Source: Clostridium paridis (GTDB lineage Bacteria; Bacillota; Clostridia; Clostridiales; Clostridiaceae). Taken from it: a stretch of 64,000 nucleotides of DNA. Positions 25,037-35,654 of this stretch are shown in pieces (positions within the stretch are counted from its first letter, which is position 1; each line of letters starts with the position of its first letter). The notes beneath the pieces are model-generated. The model was given only the letters and a program-made list of their open reading frames with translations, was not told the origin of the DNA and did no database searches. The stretch lies in assembly GCF_016765615.1 (NCBI RefSeq), contig NZ_JAESWA010000019.1, positions 178,107 to 242,106 on the forward strand, written 5' to 3'. The translations under genes and the position numbers were made by a program.

Positions 25037-25087
25037 ATTTTTTATTCTGAAATTATTATTACAATTCCGAGAAGGGAGATAAAAGTT

Positions 25088-28000
25088 ATGTACAAAAAGA
25101 TTGATACATCTAAAGGTTTTGTAGATATGGAAAACCAAATAGCTGGCCTTTGGAAAGAAAAAGATGTTATTCAGAAAAACTTCGATATGAATAAAGAAGG
25201 AGAATTTTTTACTTTTTATGATGGACCTCCAACTGCTAATGGTAAGCCGCACGTAGGTCACGTTTTAACAAGAGTAATGAAGGATATTATCCCAAGATTT
25301 AAAGTTATGAAGGGATATAAAGTAATAAGAAAAGCAGGATGGGATACGCATGGTCTTCCAGTTGAGCTTGAAATAGAGAAGAAATTAGGAATTTCAGGTA
25401 AGGAACAAATAGAGGATTATGGAGTAGAGAAGTTTGTTCAAGAGTGTAAAGACAGTGTATTTAGTTATGTAAGCATGTGGGAAGAAATGACCAATAAAAT
25501 AGGTTATTGGGTTGATATGGAGAACCCATATGTAACTTATCATAATTCATATATTGAGTCTGTATGGTGGGCATTAAAAGAAATGTGGAATAAGGAACTT
25601 TTATATAAAGGTCATAAGATAATGCCATATTGCCCAAGATGCGGAACTGGTTTATCTTCACATGAAGTTTCTCAAGGATATAAGGATGTAAAAGACTTAA
25701 CTGCAATTGGTAAGTTTAAAGTTAAGGGAGAAGAAAATAAATATATACTAGCATGGACAACAACTCCATGGACATTACCATCAAATGTAGCGTTATGTAT
25801 CAACAAAGCATATGTATATGCTGAAGTTAAAAAGGATGATGAAGTTTATATACTAGCTAAAGATTTAGCTACAAAAGTTTTAGGCGAAGATTATGAAATA
25901 ATTAGAGAATTTAAAGGCGAAGAGCTTTTAGGAACAGAATATGAACAATTGCTACCTTTTGCCAAGGTTGAAGAAAAAGCTTTCTATGTAGTTCATGGTG
26001 ACTATGTAACTTTATCTGATGGTACTGGTATAGTTCATATTGCACCAGCTTACGGTGAAGAGGATAGCTTAATCGGTAAGAAATACAATCTTCCATTAGT
26101 TAATTTAGTAAATGCACAAGGTGAATTTGAACCAGAAGTTACTCCTTGGGCAGGAAAATTTGTTAAGAAATGTGATGAAAGTATTGTTGAATATTTAAAA
26201 GAAAATAATAAATTATTCAAGGCAGAAAAACACCTTCACTCATACCCACATTGCTGGAGATGTGATACTCCACTATTATATTATCCAAAGGATAGCTGGT
26301 TTGTAAGAACTACTTCATTAAGAGATAAGCTAATAGAAAATAATAATAAGATAAATTGGTATCCTGATAACATAAGAACAGGAAGATTTGGTAAGTTCCT
26401 TGAAAATGTTATAGACTGGGGTATATCAAGAGATAGATATTGGGGAACTCCACTACCAATATGGGAATGTGAATGTGGTCATAGAGAATGTATAGGTAGT
26501 ATAGAAGAGCTAAAGAGAAAAGGAATTAATGTTCCTGAAGATATAGAGCTTCATAAACCATTCATTGATAATGTTCATTTAAAATGTGATAAGTGCGGAA
26601 AAGAAATGAAGAGATATGCAGAAGTTATAGATTGCTGGTTTGACTCAGGATCAATGCCATTTGCACAATTACACTATCCATTTGAAAATAAAGAATTGTT
26701 TGAAGAAAATTTCCCAGCTCAATTTATTTCAGAAGCAGTGGATCAAACAAGAGGATGGTTCTATACACTATTAGCTATATCAACAGCTATTTTTGATAAA
26801 AATTCTTTTGAAAACTGTATAGTATTAGGACACGTTTTAGATAAAAAAGGATTAAAGATGTCAAAATCTAAAGGTAATGTTGTGGCTCCAAATGATGTTT
26901 TAGATTCAGTAGGAGCAGATGCTACTAGATGGCATTTCTATACAGCTAGTGCACCTTGGCTACCAACAAGATTCTCTAAGGATGATGTTGCAGATACTCA
27001 AAGAAAGTTCCTAAGCACTCTTTGGAATGTTTATTCTTTCTATGTTCTATATGCTGACTTAGATAAGTTTGATGCTACAAAATATGCTGATTTCAAATCA
27101 GATAATGTAATGGATAAGTGGATATTATCTAAGTTAAATACATTAATAAAGACTGTTGAAGAGAATTTAGAGGGATATAAGATAACTCAAGCAGCATTAG
27201 ATATAGAAGATTTTGTTGATGAGTTATCAAATTGGTATGTAAGAAGAAATAGAGCAAGATATTGGACTACAGAATTAAATGAAGATAAAATTGGTGCATA
27301 TACAACGTTATATAATGTATTAGTAACTTTAACAAAAGTAGCAGCTCCATTTGTACCATTTATGACTGAAGCTATATATCAAAGTTTAGTAGTTTCATTG
27401 GATAACAATGCACCAGAAAGTGTTCATTTATGCACTTGGCCAGCATATGATGCATCAGCTGTTAATCATGAATTAGAAAATGAAATGGATCTAGCATATG
27501 CAATAGTTAAGATGGGAAGAAGTGCTAGAAATACTGCAAACATTAAGAACAGACAGCCACTAGGTGAAATGTTAGTATCTACTGCATCACTTCCAGTATA
27601 TTATGGAGATATAATAAAGGATGAGCTTAATATAAAGAATATTGATTTTGGTGCTGATTTATCAAAATATGTTAATTTTGAAATAAAACCAAATCTACCT
27701 GTATTAGGCAAAGCATATGGTAAGATGATTCCTGCAATAAGAAAAGAAATAGCTTCAAGAGATCAAATGGAACTTGCTCAAAAGATTCAATCTGGTGGAG
27801 AAGAAGTTATATCAATTGAAGGAAATGAAATAGTGTTAAATAATGAAAGTCTTCTTGTAACTATGCAAGGTTTAGAAGGATATGCCTTTGCAGGAGAAGG
27901 TTCAATAGGTGTAGTTTTAGATACAGCTATAACTGAAGAATTAAAAGAAGAAGGACACTTAAGAGAGATTATTTCTAAGATACAAAACATGAGAAAAGAA

Positions 28001-28195
28001 AGTGGCTTTGAAGTGGCTGATAAAATTAACTTATATCTAGCTGGTAATGAGATGCTACAAAATGTTGCTAAAAAGTTTGAAGAAAATATTAAAAAGGAAA
28101 CTTTAACTGAGAATATATTCTTTAATGAAGATACGAATTATGCAGAAAGCAATATTAATGGAGAAAAGCTAAATATGGCTGTAGAGAAGATCTAA
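25088..28195 (+). CDS. ileS: isoleucyl-tRNA synthetase, type 2 (eukaryote-like)
   Basis: Charges tRNA-Ile. The open frame extends upstream into the family A element, but ATG 25088 with AAGGGAG at -13 is the true start (1035 residues). HIGH-type motif is HVGH (55-58) and KMSKS is at 590-594. An editing CP1 domain lies between. Length and sequences such as [18 protein letters not shown] mark it as the type 2 IleRS group, which is generally insensitive to mupirocin (established for the group, inferred here). Expression is set by a tRNA-Ile T-box plus the family A element. Two terminator hairpins follow. Confidence 0.96.
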   Translation: MYKKIDTSKGFVDMENQIAGLWKEKDVIQKNFDMNKEGEFFTFYDGPPTANGKPHVGHVLTRVMKDIIPRFKVMKGYKVIRKAGWDTHGLPVELEIEKKLGISGKEQIEDYGVEKFVQECKDSVFSYVSMWEEMTNKIGYWVDMENPYVTYHNSYIESVWWALKEMWNKELLYKGHKIMPYCPRCGTGLSSHEVSQGYKDVKDLTAIGKFKVKGEENKYILAWTTTPWTLPSNVALCINKAYVYAEVKKDDEVYILAKDLATKVLGEDYEIIREFKGEELLGTEYEQLLPFAKVEEKAFYVVHGDYVTLSDGTGIVHIAPAYGEEDSLIGKKYNLPLVNLVNAQGEFEPEVTPWAGKFVKKCDESIVEYLKENNKLFKAEKHLHSYPHCWRCDTPLLYYPKDSWFVRTTSLRDKLIENNNKINWYPDNIRTGRFGKFLENVIDWGISRDRYWGTPLPIWECECGHRECIGSIEELKRKGINVPEDIELHKPFIDNVHLKCDKCGKEMKRYAEVIDCWFDSGSMPFAQLHYPFENKELFEENFPAQFISEAVDQTRGWFYTLLAISTAIFDKNSFENCIVLGHVLDKKGLKMSKSKGNVVAPNDVLDSVGADATRWHFYTASAPWLPTRFSKDDVADTQRKFLSTLWNVYSFYVLYADLDKFDATKYADFKSDNVMDKWILSKLNTLIKTVEENLEGYKITQAALDIEDFVDELSNWYVRRNRARYWTTELNEDKIGAYTTLYNVLVTLTKVAAPFVPFMTEAIYQSLVVSLDNNAPESVHLCTWPAYDASAVNHELENEMDLAYAIVKMGRSARNTANIKNRQPLGEMLVSTASLPVYYGDIIKDELNIKNIDFGADLSKYVNFEIKPNLPVLGKAYGKMIPAIRKEIASRDQMELAQKIQSGGEEVISIEGNEIVLNNESLLVTMQGLEGYAFAGEGSIGVVLDTAITEELKEEGHLREIISKIQNMRKESGFEVADKINLYLAGNEMLQNVAKKFEENIKKETLTENIFFNEDTNYAESNINGEKLNMAVEKI

Positions 28196-28221
28196 GTAAA
28201 GATTAATTCTTAAATAATCCT

Positions 28222-28250
28222 AAGGAATTGGAGGGTATCTCCAATTCCTT
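28222..28250 (+). terminator. terminator of ileS
   Basis: AAGGAATTGGAG (28222-28233) with CTCCAATTCCTT (28239-28250). A second hairpin, AAAATCAACC/GGTTGATTTT with a T-rich tail, follows at 28286-28326. Confidence 0.85.
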
Positions 28251-28399
28251 AATAATTAAATTAATGCAAACGTATAATTGTTAGAAAAATCAACCTCGAA
28301 TATAAAAATAAGGGTTGATTTTTTATTTATTATTGTTAAAATGATAATTATGTTATGAAAACAATTGAAAACGCAAATTGCATTTCGTATAATTAGAGT

Positions 28400-28415
28400 A
28401 GGAAAACGTTTTATG
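28400..28415 (+). promoter_or_regulatory. cre-like site before the CcpA-like gene
   Basis: GGAAAACGTTTTATG resembles the catabolite-responsive element TGAAAACGTTTTCA, with the central AAAACGTTTT exact. It lies 65 bp upstream of the start, suggesting autoregulation. A poorer candidate, TTGAAAACGCAAATT, is at about 28364. Confidence 0.5.
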
Positions 28416-28479
28416 AGACTGTGAATTTCATATTGTTAATTATAAAGCTGAAATAAATAAGTGAATGGGAGTGATATTA

Positions 28480-29478
28480 ATGGCGACTTCTATTAAGGAT
28501 GTAGCAAGAGAAGCAGGCGTGTCAATAGCTACTGTATCAAGAGTTCTAAATGATATCGATGTAGTTAATGAAGAAACAAAAAAGAAAGTTGTAGATGCTA
28601 TAAAGAAATTGGGTTATAGACCTAATATAGTAGCTAGAAGTTTAAAAACACAAAGGACTAAAACTATAGGAATATTAGTTCCAGACATATCAAGTCAATT
28701 TTATCCAGAAGTAGTTAGAGGAGCAGAAGATGTTTCAAATATCTATGATTATAATGTTATTCTATGCAACTCTGATTTTGATGGAGAAAAAGAGAAAGAA
28801 TACTTGAAGGTACTTAAAGAAAAAATGGTTGATGGAGTTCTATATATGAGTTCATCACTACAAGACGAAACATTAGATTTAATTAATGAATTGGACTTAA
28901 AGACAGTTCTTGTAGAAACTAAGGATAAAGAAGGAACACTTCCAAGTGTTATTATTGATAATGTTAAGGCAACTTATGATGCTACAAAGTATCTGCTTGA
29001 TAAAGGACTAAAGAATATTGGATACATAGGAATGGAAAAAGAAGCTTTAAATGCTTGGGCAGAAAGATACAATGGATATGAAAAAGCTCTAAAGGAAGCA
29101 AATGTAAAAGTTGATGAGAATCTTACTTTCTTCAAATCATTAAAAGCTAATACTGGTTATGAAGGAATAAATGAAATATTATCTTCAGGTAAAAAGCTTG
29201 ATGGATTAGTTTGCGGATCAGATGAAGTTGCCATGGGAGCAATAAATGCTTTAAGAGATAAAGGTATAAAAGTACCTGAAGATGTTAAAGTAATTGGATT
29301 CAACAACATATCTGTAGCAGAACTTTTCTATCCTAAAATCACAACAGTAGCTCAACCAATGTATGATATGGGATCTGTTGCTATGAGAATGTTAATAAAG
29401 ATAATAAATCAAAAACCAATAGATCAAGCTCACTATGTTTTAGAGCATGAACTAATTGAAAGAGAAAGTTGCAAATAG
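28480..29478 (+). CDS. ccpA: LacI-family regulator, CcpA-like
   Basis: 332 residues. ATG 28480 is chosen over 28465, because GGGAGTGA lies between them at proper spacing. The N-terminal LacI HTH (TSIKDVAREAGVSIATVSRVLN, about residues 2-23) and hinge helix are followed by a two-lobe periplasmic-binding-protein core. The closest family I recognise is CcpA, the master carbon-catabolite regulator that binds cre sites with HPr-Ser-P. A cre-like site upstream supports this, but other LacI members cannot be excluded without alignment. Single gene with a strong terminator. Confidence 0.8.
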   Translation: MATSIKDVAREAGVSIATVSRVLNDIDVVNEETKKKVVDAIKKLGYRPNIVARSLKTQRTKTIGILVPDISSQFYPEVVRGAEDVSNIYDYNVILCNSDFDGEKEKEYLKVLKEKMVDGVLYMSSSLQDETLDLINELDLKTVLVETKDKEGTLPSVIIDNVKATYDATKYLLDKGLKNIGYIGMEKEALNAWAERYNGYEKALKEANVKVDENLTFFKSLKANTGYEGINEILSSGKKLDGLVCGSDEVAMGAINALRDKGIKVPEDVKVIGFNNISVAELFYPKITTVAQPMYDMGSVAMRMLIKIINQKPIDQAHYVLEHELIERESCK

Positions 29479-29504
29479 TTTTTGAATTTTATGAGAAAAT
29501 TAAG

Positions 29505-29545
29505 GTAGACTTATCATTAAGAATATGATAAGTCTACTTATTTTT
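29505..29545 (+). terminator. terminator of the ccpA-like gene
   Basis: Perfect 13-bp stem GTAGACTTATCAT (29505-29517) with its complement (29525-29537), then T-rich. Confidence 0.9.
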
Positions 29546-29558
29546 AAGGATTAAATAT

Positions 29559-30239
29559 ATGGATTATAAAATAGTAAGAAATAGTAGAAGAAAGAAAATT
29601 GCTATAAAAATATCAGAGGAAAATGAGATAATTGTACTTGTTCCAAAATATACTACAAAAAAATATATTGAAGAGATAGTTAATTTAAATAAAACGATTA
29701 TTGAAAAGAGGCTACTTGAAGCAAAAGTATCGAAGGAAAAAGGTGTTTTAGAGAAAGGATATGTATTTTTATTAGGAGAAAAGATTCCTATAAAGCTTCA
29801 ATATATATACGAGTCTAATAATAGATTGAAATATACGGGGAATGAAATAGAAGTATTTATTTTTAATGAAGAAAAAAGTAAAGAGACAATTATAAAAAAT
29901 CTTTTAACTGAATGGTACAAGAAGATAGGGAAAGCGTATTTATCTAAGATGTTTGTAGAAAAAGCAGAAACACTAGGGTTTAAATTTAATGATGTAAGAG
30001 TTAAAGATGTAAATACTAGATGGGGAAGTTGTTCTTCTAAGGGAAATATTAATTTGAATTATAGGCTTATAATGATGCCGGAGGAAGTAATAAATTATGT
30101 AATGATTCATGAACTTTGTCATCTAAGGGAGATGAATCATTCAAAGAACTTCTGGACGTTAGTTGAAACTTTTGATGGAGAATATAAGAAACATAGAGAG
30201 TTCTTAAGAGTTAATGGAAGTAAGTGTAAAATTAACTAA
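29559..30239 (+). CDS. YgjP-like zinc metallopeptidase-fold protein
   Basis: 226 residues, ATG about ten bases after TAAGGA. The C-terminal half has the family core NTRWGSCSSKGNINLN and the zinc motif HELCH (184-188) with a third His194 in MNHS, typical of the YgjP/COG1451 group (M48-type fold). The cellular substrate of this group is not firmly known. Cytoplasmic, no signal peptide. The RBS sits only a few bases after the ccpA terminator, so read-through from ccpA or a weak internal promoter must drive it. Confidence 0.85.
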   Translation: MDYKIVRNSRRKKIAIKISEENEIIVLVPKYTTKKYIEEIVNLNKTIIEKRLLEAKVSKEKGVLEKGYVFLLGEKIPIKLQYIYESNNRLKYTGNEIEVFIFNEEKSKETIIKNLLTEWYKKIGKAYLSKMFVEKAETLGFKFNDVRVKDVNTRWGSCSSKGNINLNYRLIMMPEEVINYVMIHELCHLREMNHSKNFWTLVETFDGEYKKHREFLRVNGSKCKIN

Positions 30240-30260
30240 AATTAATATTATATTATAAAT

Positions 30261-30301
30261 AAATTACCCATAAAATCAAAAAATGATTTTATGGGTAATT
30301 T
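30261..30301. terminator. bidirectional terminator
   Basis: Perfect 18-bp inverted repeat (30261-30278 with 30284-30301, AAATTACCCATAAAATCA) between convergent genes. Confidence 0.9.
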
Positions 30302-30330
30302 ACTGTTTAATAGAGTATTCTATTGAAATT

Positions 30331-30513
30331 TTATAGTATTCCTTCAGTCTTTAATAAGTTTTCTAATTCTTGTACTTTTTGAGAAAGAGTAAAGAACTTT
30401 TCTTTTAATATCTCTTTTGAATTCTCTCCGTCAATTACTTGTTCCATAGACTCAACAGTTGCTAAAGCTTCATCAACCTCTTGTTGTGCTAATTTTAACT
30501 TAATTTCTTCCAT
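30331..30513 (-). CDS. small coiled-coil protein
   Basis: 60 residues with AAGGAGA before the ATG. Entirely helical, heptad-like and acidic (LAQQEVDEALATVESMEQVI ... LSQKVQELENLL). No family recognised. It is transcribed alone, and the good RBS and terminator make it a real gene. Confidence 0.65.
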   Translation of the reverse strand: MEEIKLKLAQQEVDEALATVESMEQVIDGENSKEILKEKFFTLSQKVQELENLLKTEGIL

Positions 30514-30672
30514 AAATAAGTCTCCTTGAAATTTAATAATCTAGCTTAAATTAATTATAGATTATGCATCATTAATCTATAATTAAATCCTATCACGTAT
30601 TAACTAAGGCTTCAAGGCATATATTTTATCAGATTATCATAAATAAGAATATTTAAATAAATGAGGTGTAAG

Positions 30673-31248
30673 ATGATAAATTATATTTGGTTTTTTATGA
30701 TTGCTTTAGGAATTATAGTGGGACTTATTACAGGTAAAGGTGCAGAGATAAGTAAAGGTATTGTAGATTCCTCTGGAGCATCTGTTGAGCTTATTATTGG
30801 ACTTGTAGGGATGATGTGTTTTTGGTGTGGAGTAATGAAGGTTGCAGAGAAAAGTGGGTTAACGGAAAAATTAGCAAAGGTACTAAGGCCAATACTAAGA
30901 GTCATATTTAAGGATGCAGCCAGAGATGAAAAGGCGTTAGGTGCCATAGTAATGAACATAACAGCAAATATGTTTGGATTATCAAATGCTGCAACCCCTT
31001 TTGGAATAAAAGCAATGGAAGAGATGCAAAGATTAAATAAAGACAAATCTAAAGCTTCTAATGATATGGCATTGTTCTTAGTGCTAAATGCTGCATGCAT
31101 TCAGCTTATTCCATCAACCATAATTTCTATAAGAGCAGCTTGTGATTCAAAAAATCCAGCCATAATAATAATACCAGCAATGGTTGCAACTGGAGGAGCA
31201 GCAGTTGTGGGAGTTGTTGCTTCAAAAATACTTCAAAGGTATTTTTAG
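30673..31248 (+). CDS. spmA: spore maturation protein A
   Basis: 191 residues. The frame opens at ATG 30661, but GAGGTG lies just after that codon, so ATG 30673 is the likely start. A nucleoside-recognition (Gate-like) membrane domain with segments MIALGIIVGLITG, GLVGMMCFWCGVMKV and NITANMFGLSNAATPFG. In B. subtilis SpmA and SpmB act together in spore core dehydration and heat resistance. spmB follows nine bases later. Confidence 0.93.
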   Translation: MINYIWFFMIALGIIVGLITGKGAEISKGIVDSSGASVELIIGLVGMMCFWCGVMKVAEKSGLTEKLAKVLRPILRVIFKDAARDEKALGAIVMNITANMFGLSNAATPFGIKAMEEMQRLNKDKSKASNDMALFLVLNAACIQLIPSTIISIRAACDSKNPAIIIIPAMVATGGAAVVGVVASKILQRYF

Positions 31249-31257
31249 GAGGGGAAT

Positions 31258-31779
31258 ATGATTAAATATTTAAGTTTGAGTATAATCCCGATAATATTTT
31301 TTATTATAATAACTTACGGTATGATAAGTGGCAAAAAAGTTTATGAGTGGTTTGTGGAAGGGGCCAAAGACGGAGCAAAAGTATGTATGAGAATATTTCC
31401 ATATCTTTTAGCGATGATTATAGGCGTTAATATATTTAGACAAGCAGGTTTGTTAGATATACTTAATTTTATATTGTCACCTATTACTTCATTAATAGGA
31501 TTACCAAAAGAGATACTGCCATTAGTATTAATAAAGCCATTATCAGGAAGCGGGGCAGTAGGGGTATTTACTGACATTATAAAAAATTATGGGGCAGATA
31601 CTTATATAGGTCTAGTAGCATCTGTACTCATGGGAACTACAGAAACAATATTTTACACCATAACTGTATACTATGGAGCAGTTAAAATTAAAAAGATAAG
31701 ACATACTTTATGGGCAGCAGTAATGGCAGATATAACAGCAATTATATTATCTATACTTATGGTGAAAATATTATTATAA
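31258..31779 (+). CDS. spmB: spore maturation protein B
   Basis: 173 residues, ATG behind AGGAGGGG. Second half of the SpmAB pair, again a nucleoside-recognition membrane domain (RIFPYLLAMIIGVNIFRQAG, KPLSGSGAVGVFTDI, SVLMGTTETIFYTITVYYG). Forms one operon with spmA. Most likely transcribed in the developing spore (inferred from the B. subtilis homologue; no sporulation promoter was resolved). Confidence 0.93.
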   Translation: MIKYLSLSIIPIIFFIIITYGMISGKKVYEWFVEGAKDGAKVCMRIFPYLLAMIIGVNIFRQAGLLDILNFILSPITSLIGLPKEILPLVLIKPLSGSGAVGVFTDIIKNYGADTYIGLVASVLMGTTETIFYTITVYYGAVKIKKIRHTLWAAVMADITAIILSILMVKILL

Positions 31780-31860
31780 AAATATCACTTATTAAAATTT
31801 TGAGGAAAAATTAAGATTTTCTTAATATTGCTAAGCTATAATGAAGTTGAGGTGATAAAA

Positions 31861-32586
31861 GTGATTGAGATTAATGGAATAACTAAAAGTTACAATGGAA
31901 AAGTAAATGCTGTAGATGACATATCCCTTGAGATAAGAGATGGAGAAATATTTGGATTTTTAGGTCCCAATGGGGCAGGAAAAACTACTACTATTAAGAT
32001 GATTACAGGAATCATTGAAGCTACAAAAGGTGAAATATTAATTAATGGTTTAAGTTTAAAGGATAAACCATTGGAATATAAAAAAAGTTTTGGTTATGTA
32101 CCAGATAATCCAGATATGTTTCTTAGGATGAAAGGTATAGAATATTTGAACTTTATGGCGGATATTTATGATGTCCCTTCCCAAGAGAGAAGTGTTAAGA
32201 TTGATGAATTATCGAAACGTTTCTCAATGGAGAATGCATTAGGAGATAAGCTTCAGAGCTATTCTCACGGAATGAGGCAAAAGATAATATTGATGGGGGC
32301 ATTACTTCATAATCCAGAGGTTTGGATTCTTGATGAGCCTATGACAGGACTAGATCCTAAATCATCATTTATATTAAAAGAGATGATGAAAGAACATGCT
32401 GAATCAGGGAAAAATGTGTTTTTCTCAACTCATGTTCTTGAGGTAGCAGAAAAGCTATGTGATAGAGTTGCTATTATAAATAAAGGCAAAATTTTATTCT
32501 GCGGAACCTTAGATGAAATTAAAGATAAATTTGCAGTAGATGAGTCCTTGGAAAAAATGTTCTTGGAGATGACTGAAAATGAATAA
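31861..32586 (+). CDS. ABC exporter ATP-binding protein
   Basis: 241 residues from GTG 31861, with GAGGTG upstream. Walker A GPNGAGKT (35-42), signature YSHGMRQK, where His replaces the usual Gly, Walker B WILDEPMTGLDP and switch His in FSTHV. This is the NatA/YhaQ-like export subgroup. Its stop overlaps the start of the permease gene by 8 bp, so the two form a transporter. Substrate unknown. Confidence 0.9.
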   Translation: MIEINGITKSYNGKVNAVDDISLEIRDGEIFGFLGPNGAGKTTTIKMITGIIEATKGEILINGLSLKDKPLEYKKSFGYVPDNPDMFLRMKGIEYLNFMADIYDVPSQERSVKIDELSKRFSMENALGDKLQSYSHGMRQKIILMGALLHNPEVWILDEPMTGLDPKSSFILKEMMKEHAESGKNVFFSTHVLEVAEKLCDRVAIINKGKILFCGTLDEIKDKFAVDESLEKMFLEMTENE

Positions 32587-34234
32587 GCTTTGGATATTAA
32601 CTAAATTTTTTCTTAAAAACTTTCTTCATGGACTTACTGCAAGTTTAAAAGGGACTGGTCAAAAAGTAGCAACTGTAATTGCTATATTAATACTTTTAGT
32701 TAGTATAGCTGTGCCTATTACTATTTTAATATCGGCTATATATGAACCTTTAGTACAATTAAATCAAAAAGAATTGATTTTAGGCACATTATTTAATGCA
32801 GCTTCCACAGTAGTATTCATATTTGGTATAACCGGAATAATAAGCATATTTTATTTTTCTCAAGATGTAGAGTGGTTATTGCCGTTACCAATAAAGCCAT
32901 CCCATATAGTAATAGGAAAATTTTTAACTTTGTTATTCTATGAATATATAATATTAGCATGTATTGTTCCCGCAGTACTTACTTATGGGGTAATAAGCGG
33001 AGCAGGAATTATATATTATTTGTACTCTATAGTAGTATTTTTGACTTTACCTATAATTCCAATAGCATACGGAACTATTCTTAGCTTTGTACTAATGAGA
33101 TTTACTAATCTATCTAAACACAAGGATGCTTTTAAAGTTATAGTTGGATTTTTAGGAATAATCCTAGGACTTAGCATTAATGTTGTAATGCAAAGAATGG
33201 GAAATGGATTTAAAGTTGATAATCCTCAGGATATTCAGGCTATATTTGGACAGGGATCAATATTTGATAGAATGACCACTATATTTTTTAATGTAAAGTT
33301 TTCTACTTATGCATTAACAGAAAGCTCTACTGGAAAGGGCTTAATTAATATAGGGCTATTAGTACTGGTTATTGCTATTGTTATGCTTGTTTTATATAAA
33401 CTAGCAGATACTCTATATATTAAAGGAGTAGTAGGAATATCAGAGTCTAACTCAAATAAAAAAATTTTATCTAGCAAACAAAAAGAGAATTTACTTAAGG
33501 AAAATTCTCAGTTAGTCACTTGGATGAAGAGGGAAGTTAAAGTATTGCTTAGAACTCCATCTTATGTTATTAACTGTATTAGTACTTTGGTATTGCCAAT
33601 TATAGTTTTTGTAATTCCTTTTCTTGGAGGAGCATCAAATGGAATGGGGGAAGTCATTAAATTAATATCTAGTACAGGTGTTTCTTTGATAATATTAGCT
33701 GGATATGCAGGAATCATGGCTTTCTTTGTAAGTGCTAATGCTATAGCATCAACAGCTATATCTAGAGAAGGACAAGAAATATTTGTTACAAAGTATTTGC
33801 CTACAACAAAGAAGACTCAACTATTAGCGAAGGTATATGTTGCTATTTTATTAAGTAGTATAACAAATTTAATATGCGCGTTAGGATTAGTTATTTTTAA
33901 AGCGAATATACTTGTAGTTATTGGAGCTTTTCTAGCTGGAGAGATAGTAATTACACTTATATGTATTTTAGGTGTAATAATTGATACTTATGCACCTAAA
34001 CTAGAATGGGAAAGTGAACAACAAGCAGTAAAGAACAACTTAAATGTTCTTAAAACAATGGGTGTTACTTTGTTAATAATTATAGTTTCAATAATACTTT
34101 ATGTAGCAGGTTCACTTGCAGTATCAAATTTACTTGGAATAAGTATTGTTGCAATAGCATTAATTATAGGAATCGTAATTAGTTACAAGATATTAGTTAA
34201 TAAAGCAACATTAAGACTGGAAAAAATAGAATAA
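32579..34234 (+). CDS. ABC exporter permease
   Basis: 551 residues with about 12 predicted membrane helices in two groups, separated by a large hydrophilic loop (about 280-315, SESNSNKKILSSKQKENLLK). The pattern fits permeases paired with NatA-like ATPases (putative ABC exporter family). It forms an operon with the ATPase gene it overlaps. No substrate clue. Confidence 0.85.
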   Translation: MNKLWILTKFFLKNFLHGLTASLKGTGQKVATVIAILILLVSIAVPITILISAIYEPLVQLNQKELILGTLFNAASTVVFIFGITGIISIFYFSQDVEWLLPLPIKPSHIVIGKFLTLLFYEYIILACIVPAVLTYGVISGAGIIYYLYSIVVFLTLPIIPIAYGTILSFVLMRFTNLSKHKDAFKVIVGFLGIILGLSINVVMQRMGNGFKVDNPQDIQAIFGQGSIFDRMTTIFFNVKFSTYALTESSTGKGLINIGLLVLVIAIVMLVLYKLADTLYIKGVVGISESNSNKKILSSKQKENLLKENSQLVTWMKREVKVLLRTPSYVINCISTLVLPIIVFVIPFLGGASNGMGEVIKLISSTGVSLIILAGYAGIMAFFVSANAIASTAISREGQEIFVTKYLPTTKKTQLLAKVYVAILLSSITNLICALGLVIFKANILVVIGAFLAGEIVITLICILGVIIDTYAPKLEWESEQQAVKNNLNVLKTMGVTLLIIIVSIILYVAGSLAVSNLLGISIVAIALIIGIVISYKILVNKATLRLEKIE

Positions 34235-34238
34235 TAAT

Positions 34239-34276
34239 AAAAGGTGTTTACCAAATAAGTTTTGGAAACACCTTTT
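34239..34276. terminator. bidirectional terminator
   Basis: AAAAGGTGTTT (34239-34249) with AAACACCTTTT (34266-34276) between convergent genes. Confidence 0.85.
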
Positions 34277-34280
34277 ATAA

Positions 34281-35654
34281 TTAACTGCATCTATTACATT
34301 TTTCACACTTCTTTATTTGAGAAGTTTTCCAAAGTTCATCAGAAGTTAATGCCCATCTTTTTGAGGTTTCAGTGCACTTTGAAGTAAGAAAATCTACATT
34401 TTCAGGCTCCATTAAATCGGTAGATTTAGCCTTTGAGTTATTAACCATCTCCTTTAAATAATCTGGGTTATCTAGTAATGGACATGGTCTTAAATGATTA
34501 GAGTTAAAAGGTTGATTTTTTCTATACTCCATAAAAAGAGGTGATTTCAAAGAATCCAAAAGAGAAGATTCCTTAATGTTAATATTTGAATAGTGAATAA
34601 AAGCGCAGGGCTCAACATCTCCATTAGCGTTAATGTGCATATAACACTTTCCCCCAGCTATACAACCATCGACATATTCGCCATCATTCCAGAAGTCCAT
34701 AGTAAATACGGGTTTTTCCTCCCTAAATTTTCTGATTCTATTATACATGAACTCTCTTTGAGTATTTGAAACCATAAGATCGGTAGGTGAGTTAATCCCT
34801 ACTGGCATATAAGTGAAGTACCAACCAAACTTAGCCCCTTTTTCTATCATTAGATCTAAATATTCTTCCGAGCCAACAACATCAGTATTTTTGCTATGGT
34901 AGCAAGTGGAAAAACCAAACGGCAATTCTTTTGCTTTTAATAAGTTCATAGCATCAATAACTGCTTTATAGGTTCCTATTCCCCTACGCATATCTGTTTC
35001 AGCTTCAAAGCCTTCAACACTTATGGCCGGTATAAAATTGCAAACTCTAAGCATTTCATTTGAAAAGTCTTCATCAATAAGTGTTCCATTTGTAAAAGCT
35101 AAGAATATGCAATCATCATGTTTTTCACAAAGAGAAATAATATCCTTCTTTCTAACCAAGGGTTCACCGCCAGAATATATGTACATATATATTCCTAGTT
35201 CTTTACCTTGGCAAATAATTTTATCAAGTGTATTAATATCCATGGACAATTTATTACCATATTCTGAAGCCCAGCAGCCAATGCACTTTAAGTTGCAGGC
35301 AGAGGTTGGGTCCATTAATATAGCCCAAGGAATATTGCAATCATATTTAGCTTTTAGAGATTCTCTTCGTTCAGTTCCTAAAATTGCAGACTTCACTATA
35401 AAGTTAACAAAAATTTTCTTCCTTACCGAGGGATTAATATCGGTATAAAAGCTTTTAATAAGAGTATTCCAATTGCTATTGGGATCAGAGATTCCTTCAC
35501 GAATAGTTTCATAGGCACCGTGATAAATATCTCCTTTATCAAGCTTTTCTACCCAGTTTAATACCTTGGGAATATTTTTCTCAGGGTCTTTTTCGATGTA
35601 ATTTAATACTTGTTTAATACCTATAGTTTCAAAGGTTTCCTTCAAACTTTTCAT
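34281..35654 (-). CDS. radical SAM/SPASM-type protein
   Basis: 457 residues. A 100-residue N-terminal helical domain precedes the radical SAM cluster Cys120-x3-Cys124-x2-Cys127 (CNLKCIGC). A GGEP motif (YSGGEPLV) follows. The C-terminal part is SPASM-like, with CYMHINANGDVEPCAF and a closing Cys cluster (CEKCNRC). SPASM enzymes carry extra Fe-S clusters and often modify peptides. No precursor peptide or transporter is adjacent, so the substrate is unknown. Related clostridial proteins are annotated only as radical SAM proteins. Single gene. Confidence 0.88.
   Translation of the reverse strand: MKSLKETFETIGIKQVLNYIEKDPEKNIPKVLNWVEKLDKGDIYHGAYETIREGISDPNSNWNTLIKSFYTDINPSVRKKIFVNFIVKSAILGTERRESLKAKYDCNIPWAILMDPTSACNLKCIGCWASEYGNKLSMDINTLDKIICQGKELGIYMYIYSGGEPLVRKKDIISLCEKHDDCIFLAFTNGTLIDEDFSNEMLRVCNFIPAISVEGFEAETDMRRGIGTYKAVIDAMNLLKAKELPFGFSTCYHSKNTDVVGSEEYLDLMIEKGAKFGWYFTYMPVGINSPTDLMVSNTQREFMYNRIRKFREEKPVFTMDFWNDGEYVDGCIAGGKCYMHINANGDVEPCAFIHYSNINIKESSLLDSLKSPLFMEYRKNQPFNSNHLRPCPLLDNPDYLKEMVNNSKAKSTDLMEPENVDFLTSKCTETSKRWALTSDELWKTSQIKKCEKCNRCS

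Noticed and set aside
24977..25087. N-terminal extension of ileS
   Set aside because: The open frame upstream of 25088 reads through the family A hairpin; the RBS and normal IleRS N-terminus support 25088.
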